Shown: piece by piece, positions 1 to 6,934 of the stretch
Layout: each line of letters opens with the position of its first letter
Numbering within the stretch: the first letter of the stretch is position 1
From: Coleofasciculus sp. S288
GTDB taxonomy: Bacteria > Cyanobacteriota > Cyanobacteriia > Cyanobacteriales > Coleofasciculaceae
DNA length: 12,290 nucleotides
Direction of reading: 5' to 3'
Assembly (NCBI GenBank): GCA_020216575.1
Contig: JAIUYC010000025.1
Span: 1 to 12,290, forward strand
Notes under the pieces: model-generated
Seen by the model: only the letters and a program-made list of their open reading frames with translations
Told to the model about the DNA's origin: nothing
Database searches by the model: none
Made by a program: the position numbers and the translations under genes

Positions 1-38
1 ATTTAAGCGATCGCATTGTGCCAGTTGCGTAAGTCCTG
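1..38. repeat. Left arm of a 38-bp inverted repeat (insertion-sequence-like end)
   Basis: Positions 1-38 are the reverse complement of 4166-4203 with one mismatch (37 of 38). The core, read from the inner end outwards, is CAGGACTTACGCAACTGGCA, a style of terminus common on cyanobacterial insertion sequences; I cannot assign a family. The arm ends exactly where homology to sbtA begins (39). The left extent is unknown because the window starts here. Confidence 0.75.
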
Positions 39-126
39 AGATTGCATCTGGAAGTTGCAGTTCGCTACCGAGGGCGGCAATGACCATACCACCGATCAGA
101 AAGCCGAGTGTCGGGGACTGCAACTG
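39..126 (-). pseudogene. Fragment of a second sbtA copy
   Basis: This stretch aligns without gaps to 1736-1823 inside the intact sbtA, with about 76 of 88 bases identical by eye and the same orientation. It encodes the equivalent of SbtA residues 14-43, including the peptides SPTLGFLIGG and MVIAALGSEL from the first membrane helices. It has no start codon, ribosome binding site or remaining gene body, and it abuts the inverted-repeat arm at 38. The divergence suggests an old duplication or an independently acquired copy cut by an insertion or rearrangement. Weak similarity may continue to about 138. Confidence 0.85.
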
Positions 127-161
127 AGACCCAAGTCCCGCAGGCAAGAAATACGGCTACT

Positions 162-190
162 AAAAAGCCGGGGTCATGACCCGGCTTTTT
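162..190. terminator. Bidirectional intrinsic terminator downstream of sbtB
   Basis: The arms AAAAAGCCGGG (162-172) and CCCGGCTTTTT (180-190) form an 11-bp perfect stem with a 7-nt loop. T-runs flank it on both strands, so it can stop transcription in either direction. It lies about 20 nt past the sbtB stop and most likely ends the minus-strand sbtA-sbtB transcript. Confidence 0.9.
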
Positions 191-209
191 TTGTCTGTGT
201 TGTCTCGAT

Positions 210-620
<411 letters not shown>

Positions 621-635
621 TCGACCCGTCTGGGA

Positions 636-1862
636 TTAGATGCCGCCTATCGCCTGGGCGAGCCCGAGGAAGAGCGGTATTGCCAAGCCAATCGCAATGG
701 GTGTACCGATAGCTGTGGAGGCACCGATGTAGGCGGAGGGATTGGCCGACGGAATCCCGGCTCGCAACGTGGGCGGACCTGAGATGTCTGAACTGGAGGC
801 GGCGATGACGGCCAGGATCACAACACCGCCCATGCTGAATCCTGTGGCGTAGTGGGCAATCATGCCGAGACCGAAGGCGATGAACCCATGCACCAGCGGT
901 GCCACTACGCTATACACGACGTACCACTGGGCTACCTTGCGCAGTTCGCCAAGTCTTGACCAAGCCTCCATACCCATGACCAGCATCAAGATCGAAAGCA
1001 AGCCGCGGAAGAGGGGGTCGTAGAAGCTTTTATAGACACTTTCCGGCTGGGTGAACAGGCCAAGAGCAATGCCGAGCAACATTGCCGATAGGGCAGGACC
1101 TTGGAGGCTTTCCTGCACGATCGGCCATATTTTGACCCGATTATTCGCAGACTGCTGCTTTCTGAGATACTCTTGTCGGCTGCTGGGATAATCACCTGCG
1201 GGACTGGGAGACGTGCCTGCGGGACTGGGATAATCGCCTGTGGTACTGAAAGACGTGCCTGCAGGTAGAGATGCGCCTGCGGTACTGAAAGCCGCGCCTG
1301 CGGTACTGGTATATTCTCCTGCGGGACTGGGATACTCCTGCTTGCTGAGAGACTCACCTGCTGCACTACGCTTCTTCTTGTGGTTGAGATAAATGTTGGC
1401 CACCACAATCGCCGTTACGAGCGCTGGGATATCCATGAAGGGATAGAGTGCGGCAGCCCATGCCTCGTATGGCATTTTTTGTTCTTCCAGGAGTGTCAGG
1501 GCGGCGGCCATGGTAGAGCCACTCACAGCACCAAACAATCCCCCGGTCGCAATCGCATCCACGGTTTTGACGTTCGGCAGCTTGGCCAACGTATAGCGCG
1601 CGATGAATACAACAAGAATCCCTACTGCTACAGCAAACGCTGCGGGTAAAATCATCTCCGTCAGGTTGGAATTGCGGATCGCAATACCACCGGTCAGACC
1701 GATTTTGGTGAGCAACATGAAGACGATGATCTGACAAATCGCCTCTGGAATTACCAATTCGCTACCAAGGGCGGCAATGACCATACCACCAATCAAAAAC
1801 CCGAGTGTTGGGGACTGCAACTGCTTAACGAAGTCCATTAAGAACAAGGACAAAAAATCCAT
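636..1862 (-). CDS. sbtA: SbtA, sodium-dependent bicarbonate transporter
   Basis: SbtA is an inner-membrane Na+/HCO3- symporter of the CO2-concentrating mechanism, induced by low inorganic carbon and regulated by SbtB. The translation has 408 residues and about ten hydrophobic segments in two halves: roughly 17-158, then 245-408. Signature stretches include GGLFGAVSGSTMAAALTLLE (107-126) and AASSSDISGPPTLRAGIPSA (354-373), followed by IGASTAIGTP (379-388), which line the substrate and Na+ site in known SbtA structures. The start at 1862 is chosen over an in-frame ATG 8 codons upstream because AAGGAGGT lies at 1867-1874, 4 nt away. The cytoplasmic loop between the halves is expanded by Ser/Pro/Ala/Gly heptapeptide repeats, so the protein is longer than Synechocystis SbtA (about 374 residues). 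Transport residues look intact, so the gene is probably functional. Confidence 0.95.
   Translation of the reverse strand: MDFLSLFLMDFVKQLQSPTLGFLIGGMVIAALGSELVIPEAICQIIVFMLLTKIGLTGGIAIRNSNLTEMILPAAFAVAVGILVVFIARYTLAKLPNVKTVDAIATGGLFGAVSGSTMAAALTLLEEQKMPYEAWAAALYPFMDIPALVTAIVVANIYLNHKKKRSAAGESLSKQEYPSPAGEYTSTAGAAFSTAGASLPAGTSFSTTGDYPSPAGTSPSPAGDYPSSRQEYLRKQQSANNRVKIWPIVQESLQGPALSAMLLGIALGLFTQPESVYKSFYDPLFRGLLSILMLVMGMEAWSRLGELRKVAQWYVVYSVVAPLVHGFIAFGLGMIAHYATGFSMGGVVILAVIAASSSDISGPPTLRAGIPSANPSAYIGASTAIGTPIAIGLAIPLFLGLAQAIGGI
1167..1367 (-). repeat. 21-bp tandem repeats encoding heptapeptides inside sbtA
   Basis: SbtA residues 166-232 are built from 7-residue units encoded by degenerate 21-bp repeats: PSPAGEY, TSTAGAA, FSTAGAS, LPAGTS (one residue short), FSTTGDY, PSPAGTS, PSPAGDY, PSSRQEY. 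The common pattern is x-S-P/T-A-G-x-x. The array interrupts the hydrophilic linker between the two membrane halves. Because 21 is a multiple of both 3 and 7, expansion of a heptanucleotide-type repeat can stay in frame here. Confidence 0.85.
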
Positions 1863-2277
1863 GAATACCTCCTTCCGCCACCTCAAATGAGATGTGGTGA
1901 TTGTGATAAGTGAGCTTTAAAAAGTTGAAGAAAGCAGGGGTGCAGCGCTTCACCCCCACAGCACAGGTGTTACGCGAGATCCTATCGACATGGTGTTCAG
2001 AGGTGGTCGCTCTCCGAACGGAGCTGTAAGGTGTCGCTGTCCCGCAGCACCTCCCATAAGTCAAGATCTATGAATACCCGAATCTCTGTGTGCTTAAGTC
2101 TATGTGCTTAAGTTTATCTTAAAATTTGCGATCGCTCTACATGGATCTGCTAAGTAATGTCCAATGCAAATCATAAATTTTCCCTTTTATTCTCAGAAAA
2201 CCCGTATATCTCTGCTCAATGTAAATTGCGATCGCAGAATTTTCTCTATACGTTGTTGTTATTAAGAAGGGCTTTCT
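1863..2277. other. Divergent spacer between sbtA and the LRR pseudogene
   Basis: This gene-free stretch must hold the sbtA promoter (minus strand) and that of the LRR gene (plus strand). It contains the sbtA ribosome binding site (1867-1874), the LRR-gene ribosome binding site AAGAAGGG (2264-2271), two HIP1 octamers, a GC-rich block at about 1930-2060 with small dyads (such as CTCCG-AA-CGGAG near 2010), and the direct repeats described separately. I could not assign convincing -35/-10 boxes. Short open frames here have no coding character. Confidence 0.5.
2089..2117. promoter_or_regulatory. Direct repeats upstream of sbtA
   Basis: TGTGCTTAAGT occurs at 2089-2099 and again at 2103-2113, 3 nt apart. 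The second copy runs into TTAAGTTTAT, which read towards sbtA gives ATAAACTTAA. The same string in the same gene-relative orientation occurs at 3955-3964 upstream of the sbtB remnant. Repeats of this kind could bind a low-carbon regulator; no known operator is matched with certainty. Confidence 0.35.
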
Positions 2278-3379
2278 ATGACTGCACTTCCCAAATTGCG
2301 TTAGATGGCGCTGCCAATCGCAGTTGGCTTGGGCGTCATTAATTTGTCTCCAGAGCTGGCTGCTGTGCCCGATGCCTCTATAAAGACCTTTACCGAATGG
2401 TGTGAAGAGTGGGCAGAGTTGCCACCAGAAACGGCTCGAACTGTTGAATAGCTGCTGTTGCTCACGGGGACAAAAGACTGTGCGGCTGCCGACGCCTTGA
2501 TCAGCCAGCAGGAAACATTGCTCCTAGAGCGCTTGGAGTTTCAAGATTTAAGGCCTTTGTCTGCCTTTACCCAGGTCACCTGGTTGTCTCTGTCCGTCAA
2601 CGACATCGAAGACATCACCCCTCTACAGTCGCTCACTAATCTGGAATATCTATTTCTAGACAGCAACAACATCGCTGATCTGCAACCGCTAGCAACCCTC
2701 ACGAATCTCAAAACCCTGTGGCTGTACGACAACGACATTGCGGATTTGTCTCCCATCACTGCGCTCACAAAACTGGATACGCTGTCGATTTACGACAATC
2801 GCATCTCCGATCTGTCACCCCTGGCCCAACTCGACAACCTGGCGTCACTTGCGGCGTTTAACAACCAGATCACCGATCTTTCCCCCCTCGCAGACCTTGA
2901 TCAGCTTTGGTATCTTGCTTTAGGCAACAACCGCATCCGCGACCTGTCGCCCCTGGCCGATCTGAGACAGCTCCAGAGTCTATTTGTATTTGGCAATGAG
3001 ATTGTCGATGTCGCACCGCTGCAAAATTTGACGGAGCTGCGATCGCTCTCGTTGGGCAACAATCCGATCACGGATATTGCACCACTGACAAACCTAGGCG
3101 AACTCGAAGAGCTGCTGTTGTTCAACACTCAGGTTGCCGATATTTCGCCGCTGCAAGGCTTGAACCAACGCGCATTGGCTCGACCTGTACAACACGTCTG
3201 TGGCTGAAGTGAACGCCCTGACGGATTTGTCAAAGTTATCCTGGCTCGATCTGCGGGGGACTGGCCTGTTCCATCCTACCTGTCCAGTCGAACCGGCCAG
3301 CGTCTGCTTGTTTTCACCAGAGGACGGTATGGGTCTGGCCAAATCGGGAACAGGAGTTGCGTGGACACCACTCTTCTAG
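2278..3379 (+). pseudogene. Exported leucine-rich-repeat protein gene, inactivated
   Basis: The best start is ATG 2278, preceded by AAGAAGGG (2264-2271, 6 nt spacing). In this frame the gene reads MTALPKLR, TAG at 2302-2304 (codon 9), then a signal-peptide-like stretch (MALPIAVGLGV...LAA), a short Cys-containing N-terminal module (TFTEWCEEW), TAG at 2449-2451 (codon 58), then LLLLTGTKDC. About ten 22-residue repeats of the pattern NxIxDLSPLxxLxxLxxLxL follow. Near 3163-3176 one extra base shifts the frame; the other frame continues WLDLYNTSVAEVNALTDL and a cap with CPVEP up to TAG at 3377-3379. Repeats of this type form a solenoid for protein contacts. With three lesions the gene is almost certainly non-functional, although a 249-residue piece stays open from 2458 to 3207. 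Suppressed amber codons would be the alternative explanation, but the frameshift argues against it. Confidence 0.85.
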
Positions 3380-3390
3380 CAATGGCTGAG

Positions 3391-3636
3391 CTAATCAATC
3401 CACATTTCGGGGGGAGTTGTTGACGGCACATAAGTCGTGGACGGACTGTGACTGGCGAGGTTAAACCACCCCACCGCCAGTAGGAGACCGAACCCACAGC
3501 CCAACAAAAAAGTCCAGGCGTGAGACGACTCGAGCACGCAGAGCAGGCGGCGATCGCCGCTATATACCTGCACTAGCCAGCCTTCGCTGGTGTTGACAAA
3601 TTTGGTCGGCAGTTTAGTTGAGTCAAACTTGTTCAT
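3391..3636 (-). CDS. Small possible single-pass membrane protein, unknown function
   Basis: The frame encodes 81 residues. The N-terminal half is polar and mixed (MNKFDSTKLP; EGWLVQVYSGDRR), residues about 40-61 form a hydrophobic helix (AWTFLLGCGFGLLLAVGWFN), and the tail is rich in Ser, Thr and Pro. The ATG at 3636 has GGAG at 3645-3648, 8 nt upstream, a plausible ribosome binding site. It converges on the LRR pseudogene, with 11 nt between their ends. I recognise no family. Length and topology suggest a small membrane-anchored protein, but in a decayed neighbourhood it may be a remnant or a chance frame. Confidence 0.5.
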   Translation of the reverse strand: MNKFDSTKLPTKFVNTSEGWLVQVYSGDRRLLCVLESSHAWTFLLGCGFGLLLAVGWFNLASHSPSTTYVPSTTPPEMWID

Positions 3637-3670
3637 GGTGTACGCTCCATGCTATCGAATGTGTGTGGCG

Positions 3671-3692
3671 GTGGCGGGCAAGTGCCCGCCGC
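3671..3692. repeat. GC-rich hairpin
   Basis: GTGGCGGGCA (3671-3680) faces TGCCCGCCGC (3683-3692), giving a very stable stem with only one G-T pair and a minimal loop. No T-run follows on either strand, so it is not a standard terminator. It resembles dispersed palindromic elements; other copies would have to be sought genome-wide. Confidence 0.5.
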
Positions 3693-3804
3693 TACAGAAA
3701 TACCTGTCAGAAATTCACCTGTGAATGGAGAGTGTCTCAAGGAGAGAGACTGGGTCGCTCAAACCTGACATTGATGTCGAACAGAAGACAGACATCTATG
3801 CTTT

Positions 3805-4004
3805 CGCCTTGAACGATATTCTTAAGTTTATACTTAGATTTGCTGGTTAAATGGTGGTCATAGCGCCAAAAGGATAAGTGTTTTTTATAAAATGCTTCCG
3901 CTAATCTGAGTCAATCTTTCTCAACAGAGGGTAGTGGATTCGCCGATCTTTGGCATAAACTTAAAGATATGGTTCAAGGCAAGACTCTATGGTTTTGCCT
4001 TGAA
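3805..4004. promoter_or_regulatory. Nested inverted repeats before the sbtB remnant
   Basis: 3805-3830 (CGCCTTGAACGATATT...) is the inverse of 3956-3981 with about 22 of 26 bases matching. The right arm overlaps a second palindrome, TTCAAGGCAA (3973-3982) and TTGCCTTGAA (3995-4004), a perfect 10-bp stem with a 12-nt loop. The shared half-site GCCTTGAA therefore occurs three times. The array ends 35 nt before the sbtB remnant ATG. It may be an operator array or the arms of a decayed small mobile element. Confidence 0.45.
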
Positions 4005-4038
4005 TTGTTGTAACAGAACGCATCAAGAGGTAACCCAC

Positions 4039-4139
4039 ATGACCCAGAAAGCCAGCAAGCTCGTCATCGTCACGGAAAAGGTGCTGCTGAAAAGGTGCTG
4101 CTGAAAAAGATCGCTAAGATCATCGATGAAGCTGGGGCG
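4039..4139 (+). pseudogene. Truncated, frame-disrupted second sbtB
   Basis: The stretch starts ATG ACC CAG AAA with AAGAGG 8 nt upstream and encodes [12 protein letters not shown], matching the SbtB N-terminus ([12 protein letters not shown]). A 14-bp tandem duplication (AAAAGGTGCTGCTG repeated, about 4078-4105) shifts the frame and creates TGA at 4102-4104. Removing one unit restores KIAKIIDEAGA, again matching SbtB ([11 protein letters not shown], residues 19-29). Homology stops at 4139, where TGA follows, and the inverted-repeat arm begins 26 nt later. The T-loop, the nucleotide-binding core and the CGPDGC tail are all missing, so it cannot make functional SbtB. Confidence 0.88.
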
Positions 4140-4165
4140 TGAGTAGCAATGGAACAGAAATGTAC

Positions 4166-4203
4166 CAGGACTTACGCAACTGGCACAATGCGATCACTTA
4201 AAT
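4166..4203. repeat. Right arm of the 38-bp inverted repeat
   Basis: The arm reads CAGGACTTACGCAACTGGCA onward and matches the reverse complement of 1-38, with one change (A for G at 4196) that destroys the HIP1 octamer present in the left arm. It lies just outside the truncated sbtB remnant, mirroring the left arm beside the sbtA fragment. Confidence 0.75.
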
Positions 4204-4428
4204 AGCACAAATGCACTCTTGGTTAACTAGAACTGGAGGAAGAGCAAATATTTAAATTGATAATAATCATAATTAACTTTTCTTGAAAGTTAAAAAGAGT
4301 CTTGATGGGAAAATCAATTTAAGTGTATATTCCGTCAGACGATGAAGTTTACTAAACTCAACTATTGTCAGTACTTACTGAGTAGTCAAATTAATTATAC
4401 ATGGTTCTTCAGCACGTAGTATGCTAAA
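4204..4428. other. AT-rich spacer before the transposase remnant
   Basis: No gene is visible. The stretch includes a perfect 8-bp hairpin, TTAACTTT (4273-4280) with AAAGTTAA (4286-4293), and a short palindrome, CAGTA-CT-TACTG, near 4370. The part next to the transposase end (about 4400-4428, ATGGTTCTTCAGCACGTAGT) may be the terminal segment of that insertion sequence; no matching opposite end was found to the right. Confidence 0.4.
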
Positions 4429-4978
4429 CTAATAAATGAAATCCCAATTAAGCAAACATCTAATTCGGTAGTTTTCTCGCATTCCTAAAGCCGTAGGTAG
4501 AGGGTTTAATCAACTTGAGCTTGTTGTTAATTCCCTCCATTAGCGCGATTAACTTAGACTTCTCTAAATCTATTAATACTGCACAATAATTCCCTTTTCC
4601 CTTAATTAGGGCTATCTCATCAATTCCTAATCTTTTCAACTCGGTGGGTTTGAATTTCAATAATTCTTTTGATGCGTCTTTTAACATCCTTTCTATTTCA
4701 GCGGTTGTTACCACTCCTTTTTTCGCGACGCTGTGGATATCGTTTTCTAAAACTTCTTGGATTATTTGGCTTGCCAACCGTTTGGTATCGATTCTTCTTT
4801 GGCTGACAAATTCTAACTTTTCACTAAAAGGTTTCTCGCACTTCTCACACTTGAATTGTCGTCTGTTAATTTCTAAAAACACCGGGGTTTCTCCCCCTTG
4901 TCTTCCTTGTCTCTCTTGTCCCCCTTGTCCCCCTTGTCCCATCGATTTCCTGGCTTTCAGGCGATTCGCCAATAACAT
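4429..4978 (-). pseudogene. ISL3-family transposase remnant, internally deleted
   Basis: The minus-strand reading has part of a Cys-rich zinc finger (FKCEKCEKPF), a helix-turn-helix-like region (RLASQIIQEVLENDIHSVAK) and the start of the DDE domain (GIDEIALIKGKGNY, with the probable first catalytic Asp). This is the pattern of ISL3 transposases, which are about 400 residues long. After LIALMEG the text jumps near 4531 to INNKLKLIKPSTYGFRN, which belongs to the family's C-terminal end, so the middle of the catalytic domain is gone. A one-base shift near 4485 then gives an early stop at 4460. The other frame reads RENYRIRCLLNWDFIY and stops at 4429. The N-terminal part of the finger is also missing, replaced by a repeat-encoded QGGQGGQ tract. 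It cannot be an active transposase. Confidence 0.8.
4893..4937. repeat. 9-bp tandem repeats (CCCCCTTGT type)
   Basis: Five 9-bp units ending in TTGT lie head to tail: CCCCCTTGT, CTTCCTTGT, CTCTCTTGT, CCCCCTTGT, CCCCCTTGT. On the minus strand they encode the Gln/Gly/Arg-rich tract at the head of the transposase remnant. Confidence 0.9.
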
Positions 4979-5218
4979 CTTTGAACTCCGGGCGGTTTAG
5001 TGGGTTGATGCAAGATTTCAGTTAAAGAATTCTCGGCGTCGCCATCTCTGTGTCCCAAATTTCTCACCAGCTAACCAATTCAGTGGTAAAGAAGGTGGGG
5101 AATTTTTTTTCCCATCTCCTCCATCTCCTCCATCTCCTCCATCTCCCTTATCCCCACCCCAGGCATTTTTTACCTTTTGCACGGGCTGAAATAAGAGATT
5201 CATTTTCACCCAGCCCAA
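4979..5218. other. Non-coding stretch beyond the transposase remnant
   Basis: No supported gene is present. A 66-codon minus-strand frame (5018-5218) is dominated by the 9-bp repeat at 5112-5147 and shows no recognisable domain. The stretch may be decayed insertion-sequence sequence. Confidence 0.5.
5112..5147. repeat. 9-bp tandem repeats (CCATCTCCT type)
   Basis: Three exact units of CCATCTCCT are followed by CCATCTCCC, directly after an AT-rich run (AATTTTTTTT). The period equals that of the tract at 4893-4937 but the sequence differs. The tract is non-coding by my reading. Confidence 0.9.
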
Positions 5219-5781
5219 ATTTATTTTTACAAATATTTACAATAGACGAAAGCAGTTACCTCTATCATTAAGCCTCAAATCCCTTGTGTGTTAATAGTTC
5301 TGTGCAAATCTTAAGAAAAAATAAACTCCAACATTCACAAGAGCTTTTTAGGTAAAAATACTCTGTAAACTTGCCTATTTGGGTGAAATCAGGAGGTTAA
5401 ATCCCTTACTATGTATAGGTTTGATGCCAATCTTGACCCAGGGTTAAAAAACTTAATGATTTGTAACGAACAAAGACCCGTTAGCGTTGTATAAAAGTTA
5501 CCTGTAGGGGATCGAGGACAGACAAAGGTTAAATAAAACACCATTTTTCAAGCCTGCTTGCTTCTCATAAAAGAATCAATTTTTCTCATAATTCATGAAT
5601 GGTTGTTTGATTACTCAAGTTTGAGTAGTGAACGGCATGAGTGAGGGGTTTGAACGTGTGTACTTTAGCAGATGTTTGTCTTCGGTCAACACCAAACTCA
5701 TTTCAGTGATGAGCTTGGCTTACCCAAAGTGGCTCTTTGAATACAACCACACTCAACCAAAATCAGTAGGAGATTGAGTTC
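5219..5781 (+). promoter_or_regulatory. Leader and promoter region of the cpc operon
   Basis: A 560-nt non-coding region precedes cpcB, as is common for this highly expressed operon. A TATAAA hexamer at 5490-5495 could be a -10 element, but no good -35 lies at standard spacing. Two dyads stand out: TACTCAA-GT-TTGAGTA (5612-5627, perfect) and a hairpin CCAA-CTCAT / ATGAG-TTGG with a 7-nt loop (5692-5718, one mismatch). The cpcB ribosome binding site AGGAG is at 5768-5772. Light or nutrient control is expected for phycocyanin genes, but the site cannot be named here. Confidence 0.5.
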
Positions 5782-6300
5782 ATGTTAGACGCCTTCGCAA
5801 AGGTCGTTTCTCAAGCAGATGCCAAAGGTGAATTCCTGAGCAGCGAGCAACTCGATGCTCTGACCAACATGGTCAAGGATGGCAACAAGCGCCTGGACAC
5901 CGTTAACCGCATCACCAGCAACGCTTCCACCATCGTTACCGATGCAGCTCGTGCTTTGTTTGAAGAGCAGCCCCAGCTGATTGCTCCTGGTGGTAATGCT
6001 TACACCAACCGTCGCATGGCAGCTTGCTTGCGCGATATGGAAATCATCCTGCGCTACGTTACCTACGCCATGATGGCTGGTGACTCCAGCGTTTTGGATG
6101 ACCGCTGCCTCAACGGTCTGCGCGAAACCTATCAAGCTCTAGGTACTCCTGGTTCTTCCGTGGCAGTTGGCGTTTCCAAGATGAAGGATGCTGCTATCCG
6201 GATCGCTAATGACCCCGCTGGCATCACCCAAGGTGATTGCAGCAACCTGATGTCTGAATTGGCTAGCTACTTCGATCGCGCTGCCGCTGCTGTTGCCTAG
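5782..6300 (+). CDS. cpcB: CpcB, C-phycocyanin beta subunit
   Basis: The protein has 172 residues, exactly the family length. It pairs with CpcA to form phycocyanin monomers that assemble into trimers and hexameric discs of the phycobilisome rods on the thylakoid surface. Cys82 (in [11 protein letters not shown]) and Cys153 (in [11 protein letters not shown]) are the two phycocyanobilin attachment sites, and Asn72 (in PGGNAYTNR) is the position methylated by CpcM in this family. AGGAG at 5768-5772, 9 nt before the ATG, supports the start. It is the first gene of the operon, 51 nt upstream of cpcA, and uses a restricted codon set as expected for a very abundant protein. Confidence 0.98.
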   Translation: MLDAFAKVVSQADAKGEFLSSEQLDALTNMVKDGNKRLDTVNRITSNASTIVTDAARALFEEQPQLIAPGGNAYTNRRMAACLRDMEIILRYVTYAMMAGDSSVLDDRCLNGLRETYQALGTPGSSVAVGVSKMKDAAIRIANDPAGITQGDCSNLMSELASYFDRAAAAVA

Positions 6301-6351
6301 GAATCACTGTTAGCTAAAAAAACTTGAAACCAAGAGGGAGATCTGTCAAGA

Positions 6352-6840
6352 ATGAAAACACCTATTACCGAAGCGATCGCTGCTGCTGATACCCAAGGCC
6401 GTTTTTTGGGCAACACCGAGTTACAAGCTGTCAATGGTCGGTTTGACCGCGCCGCTGCCAGCATGGAAGCTGCTCGTGCTCTGACCAACAAAGCTCAACA
6501 GCTGATTGACGGTGCTGCTCAAGCCGTGTATCAGAAGTTCCCTTACACCACCCAAATGCAAGGAGCTAACTACGCTTCTGACGCTCGTGGTAAGTCCAAG
6601 TGCGCTCGTGACATCGGTCACTACCTGCGCATGGTGACCTACTGCTTGGTTGCTGGTGGCACTGGTCCAATGGACGAGTACCTCGTTGCTGGTTTGGATG
6701 AAATCAACCGTGCATTCGAGCTGTCTCCCAGCTGGTACGTTGAAGCCCTCAAGCACATCAAGGCCAATCACGGTCTGAGCGGTCAAGCTGCTAACGAAGC
6801 AAACACCTACATCGATTACGCGATTAATGCCCTGAGCTAA
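6352..6840 (+). CDS. cpcA: CpcA, C-phycocyanin alpha subunit
   Basis: The protein has 162 residues, standard for CpcA. Cys84 (in [14 protein letters not shown]) carries one phycocyanobilin, attached by the CpcE/CpcF lyase encoded downstream. The start motif [19 protein letters not shown] is typical of the family. A GAGGGAG ribosome binding site lies at 6334-6340. The gene is followed by a strong hairpin (6856-6918) that probably separates an abundant cpcBA message from the less abundant linker and lyase genes. Confidence 0.98.
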   Translation: MKTPITEAIAAADTQGRFLGNTELQAVNGRFDRAAASMEAARALTNKAQQLIDGAAQAVYQKFPYTTQMQGANYASDARGKSKCARDIGHYLRMVTYCLVAGGTGPMDEYLVAGLDEINRAFELSPSWYVEALKHIKANHGLSGQAANEANTYIDYAINALS

Positions 6841-6855
6841 TTAATCTCAAGGCGT

Positions 6856-6918
6856 GCCCGGAAGGGTATGCAGGTGAAACGCTTCAAGGTGGTGCTTCAG
6901 CTGCTTATCTTTCCGGGC
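6856..6918 (+). terminator. Partial terminator or processing hairpin after cpcA
   Basis: GCCCGGAA (6856-6863) pairs with TTCCGGGC (6911-6918). An inner stem GCAG-TGAA / TTCA-CTGC extends the structure, and a T-rich stretch (TTTGTTGT) follows. In phycocyanin operons such a structure allows mostly cpcBA message with some read-through into the linker genes; that role is inferred from the position. Confidence 0.75.
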
Positions 6919-6934
6919 TTTGTTGTATCTATTT

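Larger units (their letters stand above)
3637..4038. other. Dyad-rich spacer upstream of the sbtB remnant
   Basis: No gene is convincing here. The spacer holds a GC-rich hairpin at 3671-3692, an inverted pair (3805-3830 with 3956-3981), and a perfect 10-bp hairpin (3973-4004), listed separately. A possible ribosome binding site for the sbtB remnant (AAGAGG, 4025-4030) is at its right end. The stretch probably held the promoter of that second sbtB copy. Confidence 0.5.

Noticed and set aside
986..1408. 140-codon minus-strand frame in the sbtA repeat region
   Set aside because: It is an out-of-frame reading of the 21-bp repeats inside sbtA, with no start signal.
1825..2064. 79-codon minus-strand frame overlapping the sbtA start
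   Set aside because: It overlaps the sbtA N-terminus in another frame, has no recognisable domain, and its basic, Cys-rich composition looks random.
2157..2342. 61-codon plus-strand frame before the LRR gene
   Set aside because: It overlaps the LRR pseudogene start in a different frame and has no coding character; the real start with a ribosome binding site is at 2278.
5018..5218. 66-codon minus-strand frame with a Gly-Asp repeat
   Set aside because: The Gly-Asp tract is produced by the 9-bp repeats, and the rest matches no known domain.
5411..5494. 27-residue frame in the cpcB leader with AGGAGG upstream
   Set aside because: The AGGAGG to ATG distance is 14 nt, too long for normal initiation, and there is no sign of conservation; kept only as a remote leader-peptide possibility.
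5461..5495. sigma-70-like promoter TTGTAA ... TATAAA
   Set aside because: The spacer is 23 nt, too long for a standard promoter, so only the TATAAA is mentioned as a possible -10.
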